The notes under the pieces: model-generated
The model's input: the letters and a program-made list of their open reading frames with translations, nothing else
What the model was told of the DNA's origin: nothing
The model's database searches: none
Made by a program: the position numbers and the translations under genes
Shown: positions 53,575 through 61,994 of the stretch, piece after piece
Position numbering within the stretch: the stretch's first letter is position 1
Layout of the letters: the number at the start of each line of letters is the position of its first letter
Assembly (NCBI RefSeq): GCF_009193295.2
Contig: NZ_CP059973.1
Span: forward strand, 5,518,001 to 5,582,000
DNA from: Bacteroides luhongzhouii
GTDB lineage: Bacteria; Bacteroidota; Bacteroidia; Bacteroidales; Bacteroidaceae
Direction: 5' to 3'
Length of the DNA stretch: 64,000 nucleotides

Positions 53575-56500
53575 TTAGAAACTTGCATTCACAGTAAAAT
53601 TGACGCTTCTTGAGTAAGGATAACTCAAACCGCGTTCTTGTTTCACTGTACAGAAACGGGCAAGGTCATTAGCACCTATTTCCAAACGGAGCATGCTCAA
53701 TCCTAATTTCTTGATTTGTTCCGCAGCGAAAGTATACCCTAATGTAATTGAATTCAATGACAACAAGTTGTAGTCTTCAATAAAACGGGTCGTTGATTTA
53801 GTTATTTCAATGCTGTTCTTACCATTATACAACGCTTTAAAACGTGCATTGTCTCCCGGCTCTTTCCAACGGTCGGAAAGAACACGCTTGTCTACGTTAG
53901 AGTTGTAGATATCAGCATTCTCAACCTTAGATACCAGCGTTGAATTATAGCGTTGACCACCATACTCATACATAAATGTAGTGTACAAGCTGAATTTCTT
54001 CCAAGAGAAGTTGAAACCAAATGTTCCCTGAATATCCGGTTCGGTATCACCACAACTAATCATATCAGCTGAATCCCATTTAGTAGTCAATGTACCGTCT
54101 CGTTTTTCAAAGATTTCTTTTCCCGTTGCCGGATCGATCCCATGAGATTTCACTGCAGAAATTGCAGTAGTAGACACACCTTCTTCATATTTGCGGAAAG
54201 GCTTAGCAGCATTAGCATCATAATTGCCCAGTTCTGCATATTTCTGATCGACCAAATCATTATATGCTTTCAGACTATTGGAAATCTTCACCAACTTATT
54301 CTCATTGTGCCCTAAGTTAGCAAATAATGACAACTGCATATCACGCTTACGAATAATATTACTGCGTACATTGATTTCATATCCACGATTCTGCATTTCC
54401 CCAACATTGTCTTTATAAGAAGTAAAACCGGTAGAACTAGGAATCGTTACATCATTCACCAAATCCACTGTACGTTTATTATAGTAAGCAAATGAAACAT
54501 AGAACAAACGTTTCAACAGACCTAATTCAAATCCAAAGTCCGTCTGATAGGTCGTTTCCCAACCCAAGTTCACATTCCCCATTGCTATCATATTGGCCCC
54601 CATTCCGGTTTCATACCATTCATCACCATTAATCTCGTAAACGGTTTTTGCAGCAAAAGGCTCAAAATTAACTTTACCGGAAGAACCATAAGTTCCGCGA
54701 ATTTTAAATTCATCAATAAAGCTCAACTTCTTTATAAACTCATAGTTATGCAAAGCAAGTCCCAACCCAAACGACCAGAATAAGGCAGTCTTGTTGTCCG
54801 ACCCAAATTCGGAAGAGCCATCGCTACGAACAGAAGCGTCAAGCAAATAAATGTTCCGATAACTATAGTTTAAAGTAGCCAACGCACCGAACAAACGTGA
54901 TTTGTTATCGCTCCAATCCGGTTTTTCGTAAATTTTTTGTGCATAATTAGGAGAATCGAAGTCACCGGACGGGAATCCCATATAGCGAGCCGAAGAACTT
55001 GTAGCACTGGAAGAAGTAGCGTTAATACCTACTGATAGATTAATATTATGCTCTTTAATAGTCCGGTTATATGCCAGAAAAGCATTCATATCCCAAGAAA
55101 AAGAATTACCACTACCAGTAGTCAATTCACCGGATATTTTATTCGTTCCACCCAAAACGTCTGTATTTTTTGCCGACAACGGGTCAAGAAAGTTACGGGA
55201 CTCGGAATAACTTTTAGTTAATGCAAACTGCCCTTTAATTTGCCAGTGATCATTAATGTACCAATTTGCAGACAAGTTATCAATAAATTCGTCCGCACTA
55301 GACCTATCATAACTTTTCAATGTAGCTTCATATAAAGGATTGGCCAAGTTATCCATCCCTAACTTATGCCACTCGGTTGTCTTTGTTACATAAGTTCCAT
55401 CATCATCACGGAAAGTATCATACGGCAACTTAGTTGTATAATCCGAGAAATTTCCATAAGGCGATTCTTTAGAACGTGTTGCCGAATAAGAAACGTAATT
55501 ACGTACTTGCAAACGACCGATACGGTAATCCAAAGATAAACCTCCACTTGTACGATCACGATAAGAACCCTTCATCACACCATCAGATTTATTATAGCTC
55601 AAGTCCACAGAGAAACGTAGATTTTCCGTACCTCCGGTCAAAGACAAACTATGTTTATGATTGAATACGGAATGTACCGGTTGAGAAATCCAGTCGGTAT
55701 CAACTCCCCGTCTTACATTCTGTAATTTACCATAATATTCTTTGTCAAGAGTATATTGTTCAGCAGCATCTTTACCTTTATAAAAACCGGACAAACGTTC
55801 TGTTTCCAGTTTTTCCGATGCATTCATCAAATTATAGTCAGACAAGTCCGGCATCTGCAAAGTTCCGGTCATACTATAATCAATCTGCAATTTTCCTGGT
55901 TTAGGAGGTACAGTAGTGATAACAACGATACCGTTTGCCGCACGTGAACCATACATAGCTGTCGCAGCCGCATCCTTTAAGATGGTAATACTTTCAATAC
56001 GGTTCGGATCAAGGTCATATAATTTAGTAGCCGAAACTTCAAAACCATCCATAATGAACAACGGGAGGTTCGGATTATTCTGCAAATTAGATTTAGACAC
56101 TGTTTCCGAGTCCAACTCTTTGATACCTATACCAGAACGACCTCGAATATACAGTTCCGGAATAGCGTTCGGGTCCGACCCCCATTGACTATTTTCCTGA
56201 ATACGGAAAGAAGGGTCGAATGCCTGCAAAGCAGAAAAAACATTTGTCTTGGAAACCTTTAACAGTTCGTCTTTTTTAATCTGCACACTGTTACCCGTAA
56301 AGCTCTTCTTATTGATATTAGAATAACCGGTAATCACCACTTCATCAGTCATCACAGCATCTTCTTTCATAGAAATCACCCGGGCCTTTATGTCTTTTGA
56401 CGCATCATCTCCCAAGCTTATCTCCTGTGTAGTCATTCCTATATAGGAAACAATAATCACCGGATGTTTACGAATAGGATACATTAATTTAAAGTCTCCA

Positions 56501-56730
56501 TTAACATCCGTAGTGGTACCAAAATCTGTGCCTTTCAGTCGAATAGTAACTCCAACTAATTGAAGCCCTTCCTGATCAACCACTTTTCCAAAAACAGTCC
56601 GATATTCTGATGACTGTTCTTTACTTTCAACCTTTGGCCTTTGGCCTTGTTGCTTATTATCTTTCTGTTGAGCCACCACCGTGACTATAGACAAAAGATA
56701 TACCAAGGAAAAAAGAAATACTTTTTTCAT
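53575..56730 (-). CDS. SusC/RagA-type TonB-dependent receptor (complete)
   Basis: The 1051-residue receptor is complete: signal peptide (MKKVFLFSLVYLLSIVTVVAQ), regulatory domain ('VFGKVVDQEGLQLVGVTIRLKGTDFGTTTDVNGDFKL'), TonB-box region ('TDEVVITGYSNINKKSFTGNSVQIK'), plug ('ALQAFDPSFRIQEN', 'PNRIESITILKDAAATAMYGSRAANGIVVITT') and barrel ending in VNFTVNASF. It imports a ligand across the outer membrane with energy from TonB. Unlike the receptor at 26850 it has no inverted repeats at its N-terminus. Two metalloprotease genes precede it in the same operon. Confidence 0.96.
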   Translation of the reverse strand: MKKVFLFSLVYLLSIVTVVAQQKDNKQQGQRPKVESKEQSSEYRTVFGKVVDQEGLQLVGVTIRLKGTDFGTTTDVNGDFKLMYPIRKHPVIIVSYIGMTTQEISLGDDASKDIKARVISMKEDAVMTDEVVITGYSNINKKSFTGNSVQIKKDELLKVSKTNVFSALQAFDPSFRIQENSQWGSDPNAIPELYIRGRSGIGIKELDSETVSKSNLQNNPNLPLFIMDGFEVSATKLYDLDPNRIESITILKDAAATAMYGSRAANGIVVITTVPPKPGKLQIDYSMTGTLQMPDLSDYNLMNASEKLETERLSGFYKGKDAAEQYTLDKEYYGKLQNVRRGVDTDWISQPVHSVFNHKHSLSLTGGTENLRFSVDLSYNKSDGVMKGSYRDRTSGGLSLDYRIGRLQVRNYVSYSATRSKESPYGNFSDYTTKLPYDTFRDDDGTYVTKTTEWHKLGMDNLANPLYEATLKSYDRSSADEFIDNLSANWYINDHWQIKGQFALTKSYSESRNFLDPLSAKNTDVLGGTNKISGELTTGSGNSFSWDMNAFLAYNRTIKEHNINLSVGINATSSSATSSSARYMGFPSGDFDSPNYAQKIYEKPDWSDNKSRLFGALATLNYSYRNIYLLDASVRSDGSSEFGSDNKTALFWSFGLGLALHNYEFIKKLSFIDEFKIRGTYGSSGKVNFEPFAAKTVYEINGDEWYETGMGANMIAMGNVNLGWETTYQTDFGFELGLLKRLFYVSFAYYNKRTVDLVNDVTIPSSTGFTSYKDNVGEMQNRGYEINVRSNIIRKRDMQLSLFANLGHNENKLVKISNSLKAYNDLVDQKYAELGNYDANAAKPFRKYEEGVSTTAISAVKSHGIDPATGKEIFEKRDGTLTTKWDSADMISCGDTEPDIQGTFGFNFSWKKFSLYTTFMYEYGGQRYNSTLVSKVENADIYNSNVDKRVLSDRWKEPGDNARFKALYNGKNSIEITKSTTRFIEDYNLLSLNSITLGYTFAAEQIKKLGLSMLRLEIGANDLARFCTVKQERGLSYPYSRSVNFTVNASF

Positions 56731-56775
56731 AATCCGTGTTGTATTCTATTTATGCAAAACAATATATTGTATTAT

Positions 56776-59388
56776 TTAAATTTTAGGAATATCTTTCCAA
56801 GAACGTGTCATCAAGAACAGTAAATATTTATAGTGAGCACGCGTCTGTTCATCTCCCGTCATTTGTTGTTTCTTTATTAACTCCGACAACTTCTGATAAG
56901 TGCCGTACCATAAATGATTCTGATTATCAGCCGCAATGTTATAAACAACAGCACGAGACCCATAACCTTGTTCCTCTATGGCACTTTCAGCATCTTCATT
57001 TTCCTCCTCATCCAAGGCACCTACTTTATCAGCGTTGTCATCCGACAGATAATATTGTCCGAACCATCTCTTCTGACCATTTATATCCACGCTATTACGC
57101 ACATTCGACAAAAATTCAGCTTGCATAATACGTTCGGGTTCTGTCAACGAACGTCCCTCCATTGTCGGACGCCATACAAACTCATATAAATCATCGATAT
57201 ATTCTTTTGGGCTATAAGAAGAGGGATCGCGATAGTACGTCAACGAAATACGCTTGGTTTGATACAAATCTGTAATCACATTCTTTTCTTTTACTACATA
57301 GTTCTTCAGAATTTTACGGGCTTGTGAACCGGAGAATGAAAGTTTCTTTATAACATCTTCATCATCAATCCATTCCAAATCTTTCAGTTGAGTAAACAGG
57401 AACTCTAAAGATGCCTTTTGTAATTCCTTGGGTACCGCCGTGAGAGTTGCGTTAGCGTCACCTACAAAATGCTCATTCAGATAGAATGAACCAATGTTAC
57501 GATATACATTAAACAAATATCCTCGCAATTGCTGTACAATAAACGGGAAGACCATATTACGATAATCATAATTCTTATCTTCCGCATCCATCCACTCATG
57601 CATATGAGCTACAATGTAACGCAAATTATTGATACCGTATGTACTAGCTTTAATCGCATCATTTCCTAAATCAAAAGAAAGAGCTGACGGGTCGAACGTG
57701 GTCAACAAATACTGTTTGGTTCCGAAACGATACATCGGATCACCGCTTTTCTCACTAATCCACTGGCGCACTATCTTATTTTCTTCCTGCGGAGTTTGTG
57801 CTTCTAAAATTGGTTTGTAGGCTACTTTAATAGCATAATAATCATACACTCCCAATTTAGGAGAAAGCATCACTCCCTTATCACCCGGTTGAGCAACGTA
57901 ATTGAAACCTACTTCATCCATCACAGATGCAGTTATTCCATATTTCTGTGTATAAGAAGCTGACCGTAATGAATCTGTCGGTATAGCAGCAGAACCTGCC
58001 ATATTCTCTATCAATCCCAGAGCAAAACCAACTTCCCGACGAACGGCACAACGAAGCGTTTCACTCATTAAGTCATCCGGTAACCGAAGATGACGCGCAT
58101 CCGGATCAACCTGGGAAGTCTGTACAAAACGCTGGATATTATTCCACTTAAGCAAATCATGATAAAGATATAAAGAAGCATTCATGATTTCTCCGGTACG
58201 AGGATCAGCAAATGACGCATCTTTCATAGTCGTTACCACCCCGGTAGGAACATAACGAATCGTACTGTATTTCAAATTATCAGGATCAAAATTCGGATCA
58301 TCTTTCGGAAAGTCCTTTACCTGGATAGCATCTTTAAAACCAATAGCCTCGAAAGCCTTATTCCAGTCATTTACTCCTGCTTTTACAGCGGCTCTCCAAC
58401 TTACCGGAAAATTCGGATCCATATAAAAAACAATCGGCTTTTTCGGTTCTGTCAGATCACCACGTTTGTACTTGTCAACATCCGACACCTCCAGATTCCA
58501 ACGTTTCATCCGGTGTTCCATTCTGGAACCGTCTACCTCCGTACCCATATTTTCCATAGCTACAGTCCCTATTCCTATTCGGGGATCGGCCAAACGGGGA
58601 CGCATCTGCGGTTTCTCCGGAAGCAATAATAAAGTACGGTTTACTGTTATGCTAACAGGTTCATCCACACTTACAAGTTGTCCCCCCACACTTAAATTCA
58701 TTAAGTAAGTCAATTTAGAAATAATAGAGACGTTATCTTCAAAGGCCTTCACCCCCATCAGGTAAGACAAATCATCCTTGAATTTTACCGCCTGACTACC
58801 CGATCCATATTCCATTGTACGTTTGCCACTTGAAAAAGGATTCATATTTTCTGTATGAGATACAAAGTAGGAAGTCATATCTACCACAACAGCCGAAGAG
58901 TCTTTATTAAAGGCAGCAATAGTGAACGCATCAACAATGGTTGATAATGAATTCTTCTTCAATCCCTCCTGCATATTCTGGTTCGCCGAACTGGAGAATA
59001 TCATATTCTGTCCTGTTCTACTGACTTCCTTCATATATAGCGTACTGTCTACCATTGCAAATTTGATGTGCCGGGGAGTATACGACATCGTTCCTGCCGG
59101 TCCATTTCCCATGTCAGAGGTTTCTACCACCTTCGATCCTAAAAGAAACTCACGTCCCATGAGTGAAACAGGGAACTCGACGAGCAGTTTTTTCTTGTCT
59201 ACAAAGTGTAAAGTGAGCAGACCTTTAGAGGTTTCCACCTTCTTGTCTTTAAACAGCTTTTCGTATTTGCTGAGTTTTTTCTCTTTCTTTTCTGTTTTGT
59301 CTTTTTTCTTTTTCCAGAAAATCGTATTTGCGTCTGCAGCAGGCAACGTAAATACCGCAGCCAGACAAATGATTAAAAATCGTCTCAT
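56776..59388 (-). CDS. Zinc-metalloprotease-like protein, catalytic site lost
   Basis: The 870-residue protein has an N-terminal signal peptide (MRRFLIICLAAVFTLPAADA), then the DUF5118, DUF5117 and DUF4953 metalloprotease modules seen in its two neighbours ('KVVETSDMGNGPAGTMSYTPRHIKFAM', 'VPTGVVTTMKDASFADPRTGEIMNASLYLYHD'). The zinc site that should read HExxHxxGxxH reads REVGFALGLIEN (58003-58038): all three ligand histidines are replaced. It is therefore almost certainly an inactive paralogue, perhaps a substrate-binding or regulatory partner. It lies 45 bases upstream of susC on the same strand. Confidence 0.9.
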   Translation of the reverse strand: MRRFLIICLAAVFTLPAADANTIFWKKKKDKTEKKEKKLSKYEKLFKDKKVETSKGLLTLHFVDKKKLLVEFPVSLMGREFLLGSKVVETSDMGNGPAGTMSYTPRHIKFAMVDSTLYMKEVSRTGQNMIFSSSANQNMQEGLKKNSLSTIVDAFTIAAFNKDSSAVVVDMTSYFVSHTENMNPFSSGKRTMEYGSGSQAVKFKDDLSYLMGVKAFEDNVSIISKLTYLMNLSVGGQLVSVDEPVSITVNRTLLLLPEKPQMRPRLADPRIGIGTVAMENMGTEVDGSRMEHRMKRWNLEVSDVDKYKRGDLTEPKKPIVFYMDPNFPVSWRAAVKAGVNDWNKAFEAIGFKDAIQVKDFPKDDPNFDPDNLKYSTIRYVPTGVVTTMKDASFADPRTGEIMNASLYLYHDLLKWNNIQRFVQTSQVDPDARHLRLPDDLMSETLRCAVRREVGFALGLIENMAGSAAIPTDSLRSASYTQKYGITASVMDEVGFNYVAQPGDKGVMLSPKLGVYDYYAIKVAYKPILEAQTPQEENKIVRQWISEKSGDPMYRFGTKQYLLTTFDPSALSFDLGNDAIKASTYGINNLRYIVAHMHEWMDAEDKNYDYRNMVFPFIVQQLRGYLFNVYRNIGSFYLNEHFVGDANATLTAVPKELQKASLEFLFTQLKDLEWIDDEDVIKKLSFSGSQARKILKNYVVKEKNVITDLYQTKRISLTYYRDPSSYSPKEYIDDLYEFVWRPTMEGRSLTEPERIMQAEFLSNVRNSVDINGQKRWFGQYYLSDDNADKVGALDEEENEDAESAIEEQGYGSRAVVYNIAADNQNHLWYGTYQKLSELIKKQQMTGDEQTRAHYKYLLFLMTRSWKDIPKI

Positions 59389-59407
59389 ATCGTGTTTTCT
59401 TATTATT

Positions 59408-61984
59408 TTACCAATTACGTATATCTTCTATCTTCTCAAGCAACTGTCCATAGTGCATCCTTGTTTCATCAGAACCAGAATTCAAACGCGATTCCATCAA
59501 CTTCTGAACACGAATCAACAGCCCATGATACAAATGCAACTGATTATCATTAGATAAATTGGTGATATATCCCAAAGGTCCGAATCCTCCAACTGTATTT
59601 ACTTCAGGCCGAACAGACTGTAACAGTGTTTCAATCTTCTTACCTTTCTTTTCACGACCTGTAGTTTCCATGTGATTGGGCAACTGCAACTTTCTCAAAA
59701 TCGCAGCAATCACTTCATATTGAAGCAGCATCTCTGCACGGTTCAATGACTTACCTTTTAAAGTCGATGCCCATACACCACTGTAAATGTCATTCAAGTA
59801 TTCTTCAGGAGAATAACTGTTCTTATCTTTGTAGTAAGCTAATGACACTCGTTTAGTAGCCACCAAAGCAGTTGCAAAATTCTTAATCATCTTTTGATAA
59901 ACCGGAGTTTGTACCGGCATATTACGAAGGATGGAAGAATCATCCAACCAGGTCATATTACACAACTCGTTCATTACAAAACGAGCCGCTTCACGCTGTT
60001 GCGCTTTAGATACAACAGATAGAGCCTGATTACGATCGCCTACCCTATGTTCGGACAGATAAAATCCTCCTACATTTCGAAAAGCATACATCAAATATCG
60101 GTTATACTGATTAACTATCTCCGGGTAAATCTGAATGCGGAAACGATAGTCCGAATCTTGTTGTTCCACCCATTTATCCATGTTTCCCAAGATATATTTC
60201 AGATTACTGATTCCATATTTTCCCGCTTTAACAGCATTGTTGCTCAAATCACCTCCGAGCGCACTCGGATCATATTCTGCGTCCTGATATTGCGCTTTTC
60301 CATAGCGATAAACCGGATCTCCTGACTTCATAGATACCCATCTCATGATCTTTTCACAGATTTCTTCCGGCGTCTTCGCATCCGGAATGAGCATATATCC
60401 CATCTGAATCGCATATAAGTCATAAGCTCCCAACTTATTTTGAACAAAATCAACCTTACCATCTCGCGGTTGGGCAATATAATTAAAAGGAAGCTCATCC
60501 ATCACAGAAGAAGCAATGCCGTTCTGTTTGGTAAATTCAGGTGAACGCAATGATTCTACAGAAAATGCAGCCGAAGCGGAAGCATTTTCTGCCAAACCTA
60601 AACAATGACCTACTTCACGAGCTACATAAAGCCGGATACCCTCTAATAAAATCTCTTCCGACAACTGCCCCCCCCGTATACGTTCATCAGCTTGAGCTGT
60701 TTGAACAAAACGTTGATTGGCTATTGTCTTAGCTATATCATGTCCGACAAAAATAGTTCCATTAATAATTTCTCCACTACGAGGATCCACCCAAACTTTA
60801 CTCTGAGTTTTTGAAAGATTTACAGGAACATAACGGATACAAGAATACTTCAAATTTCCGGCATAAAACGTCGTATCATTTGCTGGAAAATCCGCAGTCT
60901 GCACAGCATCTTTAAATCCAGCCATTTTAAACGCTTCATTCCACCAGTTAACTCCTTCTTTTATTGCTTTTTTCCAGGCTTCCGGAAAATCACTATCGAT
61001 ATAGAACAACACAGGTTTTCGTGGAGCAACTAAATCACCCCGGCGATATGCCTCCTCATCGGCAGGAAGCAGATTCCATTTATGTTGCAAATATGAAAAA
61101 GCCGTACCGTCTTTTTCTGTCGATATCTTTTGCTTCTTGGTATATGTATATCCTAAACGAGGATCGCCCAACCGCCAGGTCATTACCTCTTCCGGCAATA
61201 AAAGCATTGAATAAACAGCCTTCACCCGTACATTTCCTCCTCTAACCTCTCTTTTATTAGCAAGTAGAGACTGATAAAAACTCATATCCAGATTAATTTC
61301 CAAGTTATCATCAAAGACATAGAAATTCCTGATAGAAGAGAGATTCTTTTTCAAGATAGCTTTCAACTCCAATTTACCATATTTCTCATCTCTTAAAGAA
61401 GCACTATTCTGGTCAAATAAAGGAAGGCGTTTATTATCAGCAAGAAAGAACTTAGTAACTTCAAATACCACTGCCGTGCTATCCATATTATAAGCCGCAA
61501 TCTTGAATGATTCCATATTCGGCGTTATATTACTTTTCGCTACTGCCCTACTTATATCAGACTGGTTGCTATATACATCCATTCGAGAAACAGGGGTTAC
61601 ATTTTGCATATATATCTGATCCTCTTGTATAGCAAAACGAATATGCAACGGAGTAGTCATAGTCTGTCCTACAAGACCGCTTGCATTATTACTTGTTGCC
61701 GAAACCGAAGAACCCATCAAAAAGTCACGTCCAAGCAAACTTTTAGGAAATTCAAAGTAAAGTTTATCATTAATCTTATGGATTGTAATAAGCCCTTTCT
61801 TTGTCACCACTCTTTTGTTCTTAAACAAACGTGGATATTGAGTATTCCTTTTTTTAGAAGCAGTCTGAACCGTATCCGATTTTGCTTCCGTTTGCACCTT
61901 CTCCTTTTTCTTGGCAAAAACATCAGAAGTTCCGGTAGCTAACATAAAAGCCCCGGTCAATAACACTATAAATAACTTCATCAC
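59408..61984 (-). CDS. Zinc-metalloprotease-like protein, degenerate zinc site
   Basis: The 858-residue paralogue has a signal peptide (MMKLFIVLLTGAFMLATGTSDVFA) and the same module order (DUF5118, DUF5117, DUF4953). The zinc motif reads REVGHCLGLAEN (60584-60619): only the second histidine remains; the first is Arg and the third Glu. Classical zinc catalysis is therefore unlikely. It is 19 bases upstream of the next paralogue and 10 bases downstream of the first. The three proteins are clearly one tandem duplication. Confidence 0.9.
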   Translation of the reverse strand: MMKLFIVLLTGAFMLATGTSDVFAKKKEKVQTEAKSDTVQTASKKRNTQYPRLFKNKRVVTKKGLITIHKINDKLYFEFPKSLLGRDFLMGSSVSATSNNASGLVGQTMTTPLHIRFAIQEDQIYMQNVTPVSRMDVYSNQSDISRAVAKSNITPNMESFKIAAYNMDSTAVVFEVTKFFLADNKRLPLFDQNSASLRDEKYGKLELKAILKKNLSSIRNFYVFDDNLEINLDMSFYQSLLANKREVRGGNVRVKAVYSMLLLPEEVMTWRLGDPRLGYTYTKKQKISTEKDGTAFSYLQHKWNLLPADEEAYRRGDLVAPRKPVLFYIDSDFPEAWKKAIKEGVNWWNEAFKMAGFKDAVQTADFPANDTTFYAGNLKYSCIRYVPVNLSKTQSKVWVDPRSGEIINGTIFVGHDIAKTIANQRFVQTAQADERIRGGQLSEEILLEGIRLYVAREVGHCLGLAENASASAAFSVESLRSPEFTKQNGIASSVMDELPFNYIAQPRDGKVDFVQNKLGAYDLYAIQMGYMLIPDAKTPEEICEKIMRWVSMKSGDPVYRYGKAQYQDAEYDPSALGGDLSNNAVKAGKYGISNLKYILGNMDKWVEQQDSDYRFRIQIYPEIVNQYNRYLMYAFRNVGGFYLSEHRVGDRNQALSVVSKAQQREAARFVMNELCNMTWLDDSSILRNMPVQTPVYQKMIKNFATALVATKRVSLAYYKDKNSYSPEEYLNDIYSGVWASTLKGKSLNRAEMLLQYEVIAAILRKLQLPNHMETTGREKKGKKIETLLQSVRPEVNTVGGFGPLGYITNLSNDNQLHLYHGLLIRVQKLMESRLNSGSDETRMHYGQLLEKIEDIRNW

Positions 61985-61994
61985 TCAACAATTT

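Noticed and set aside
58922..59557. 211-codon plus-strand frame over the metalloprotease junction
   Set aside because: Shadow of two minus-strand genes.
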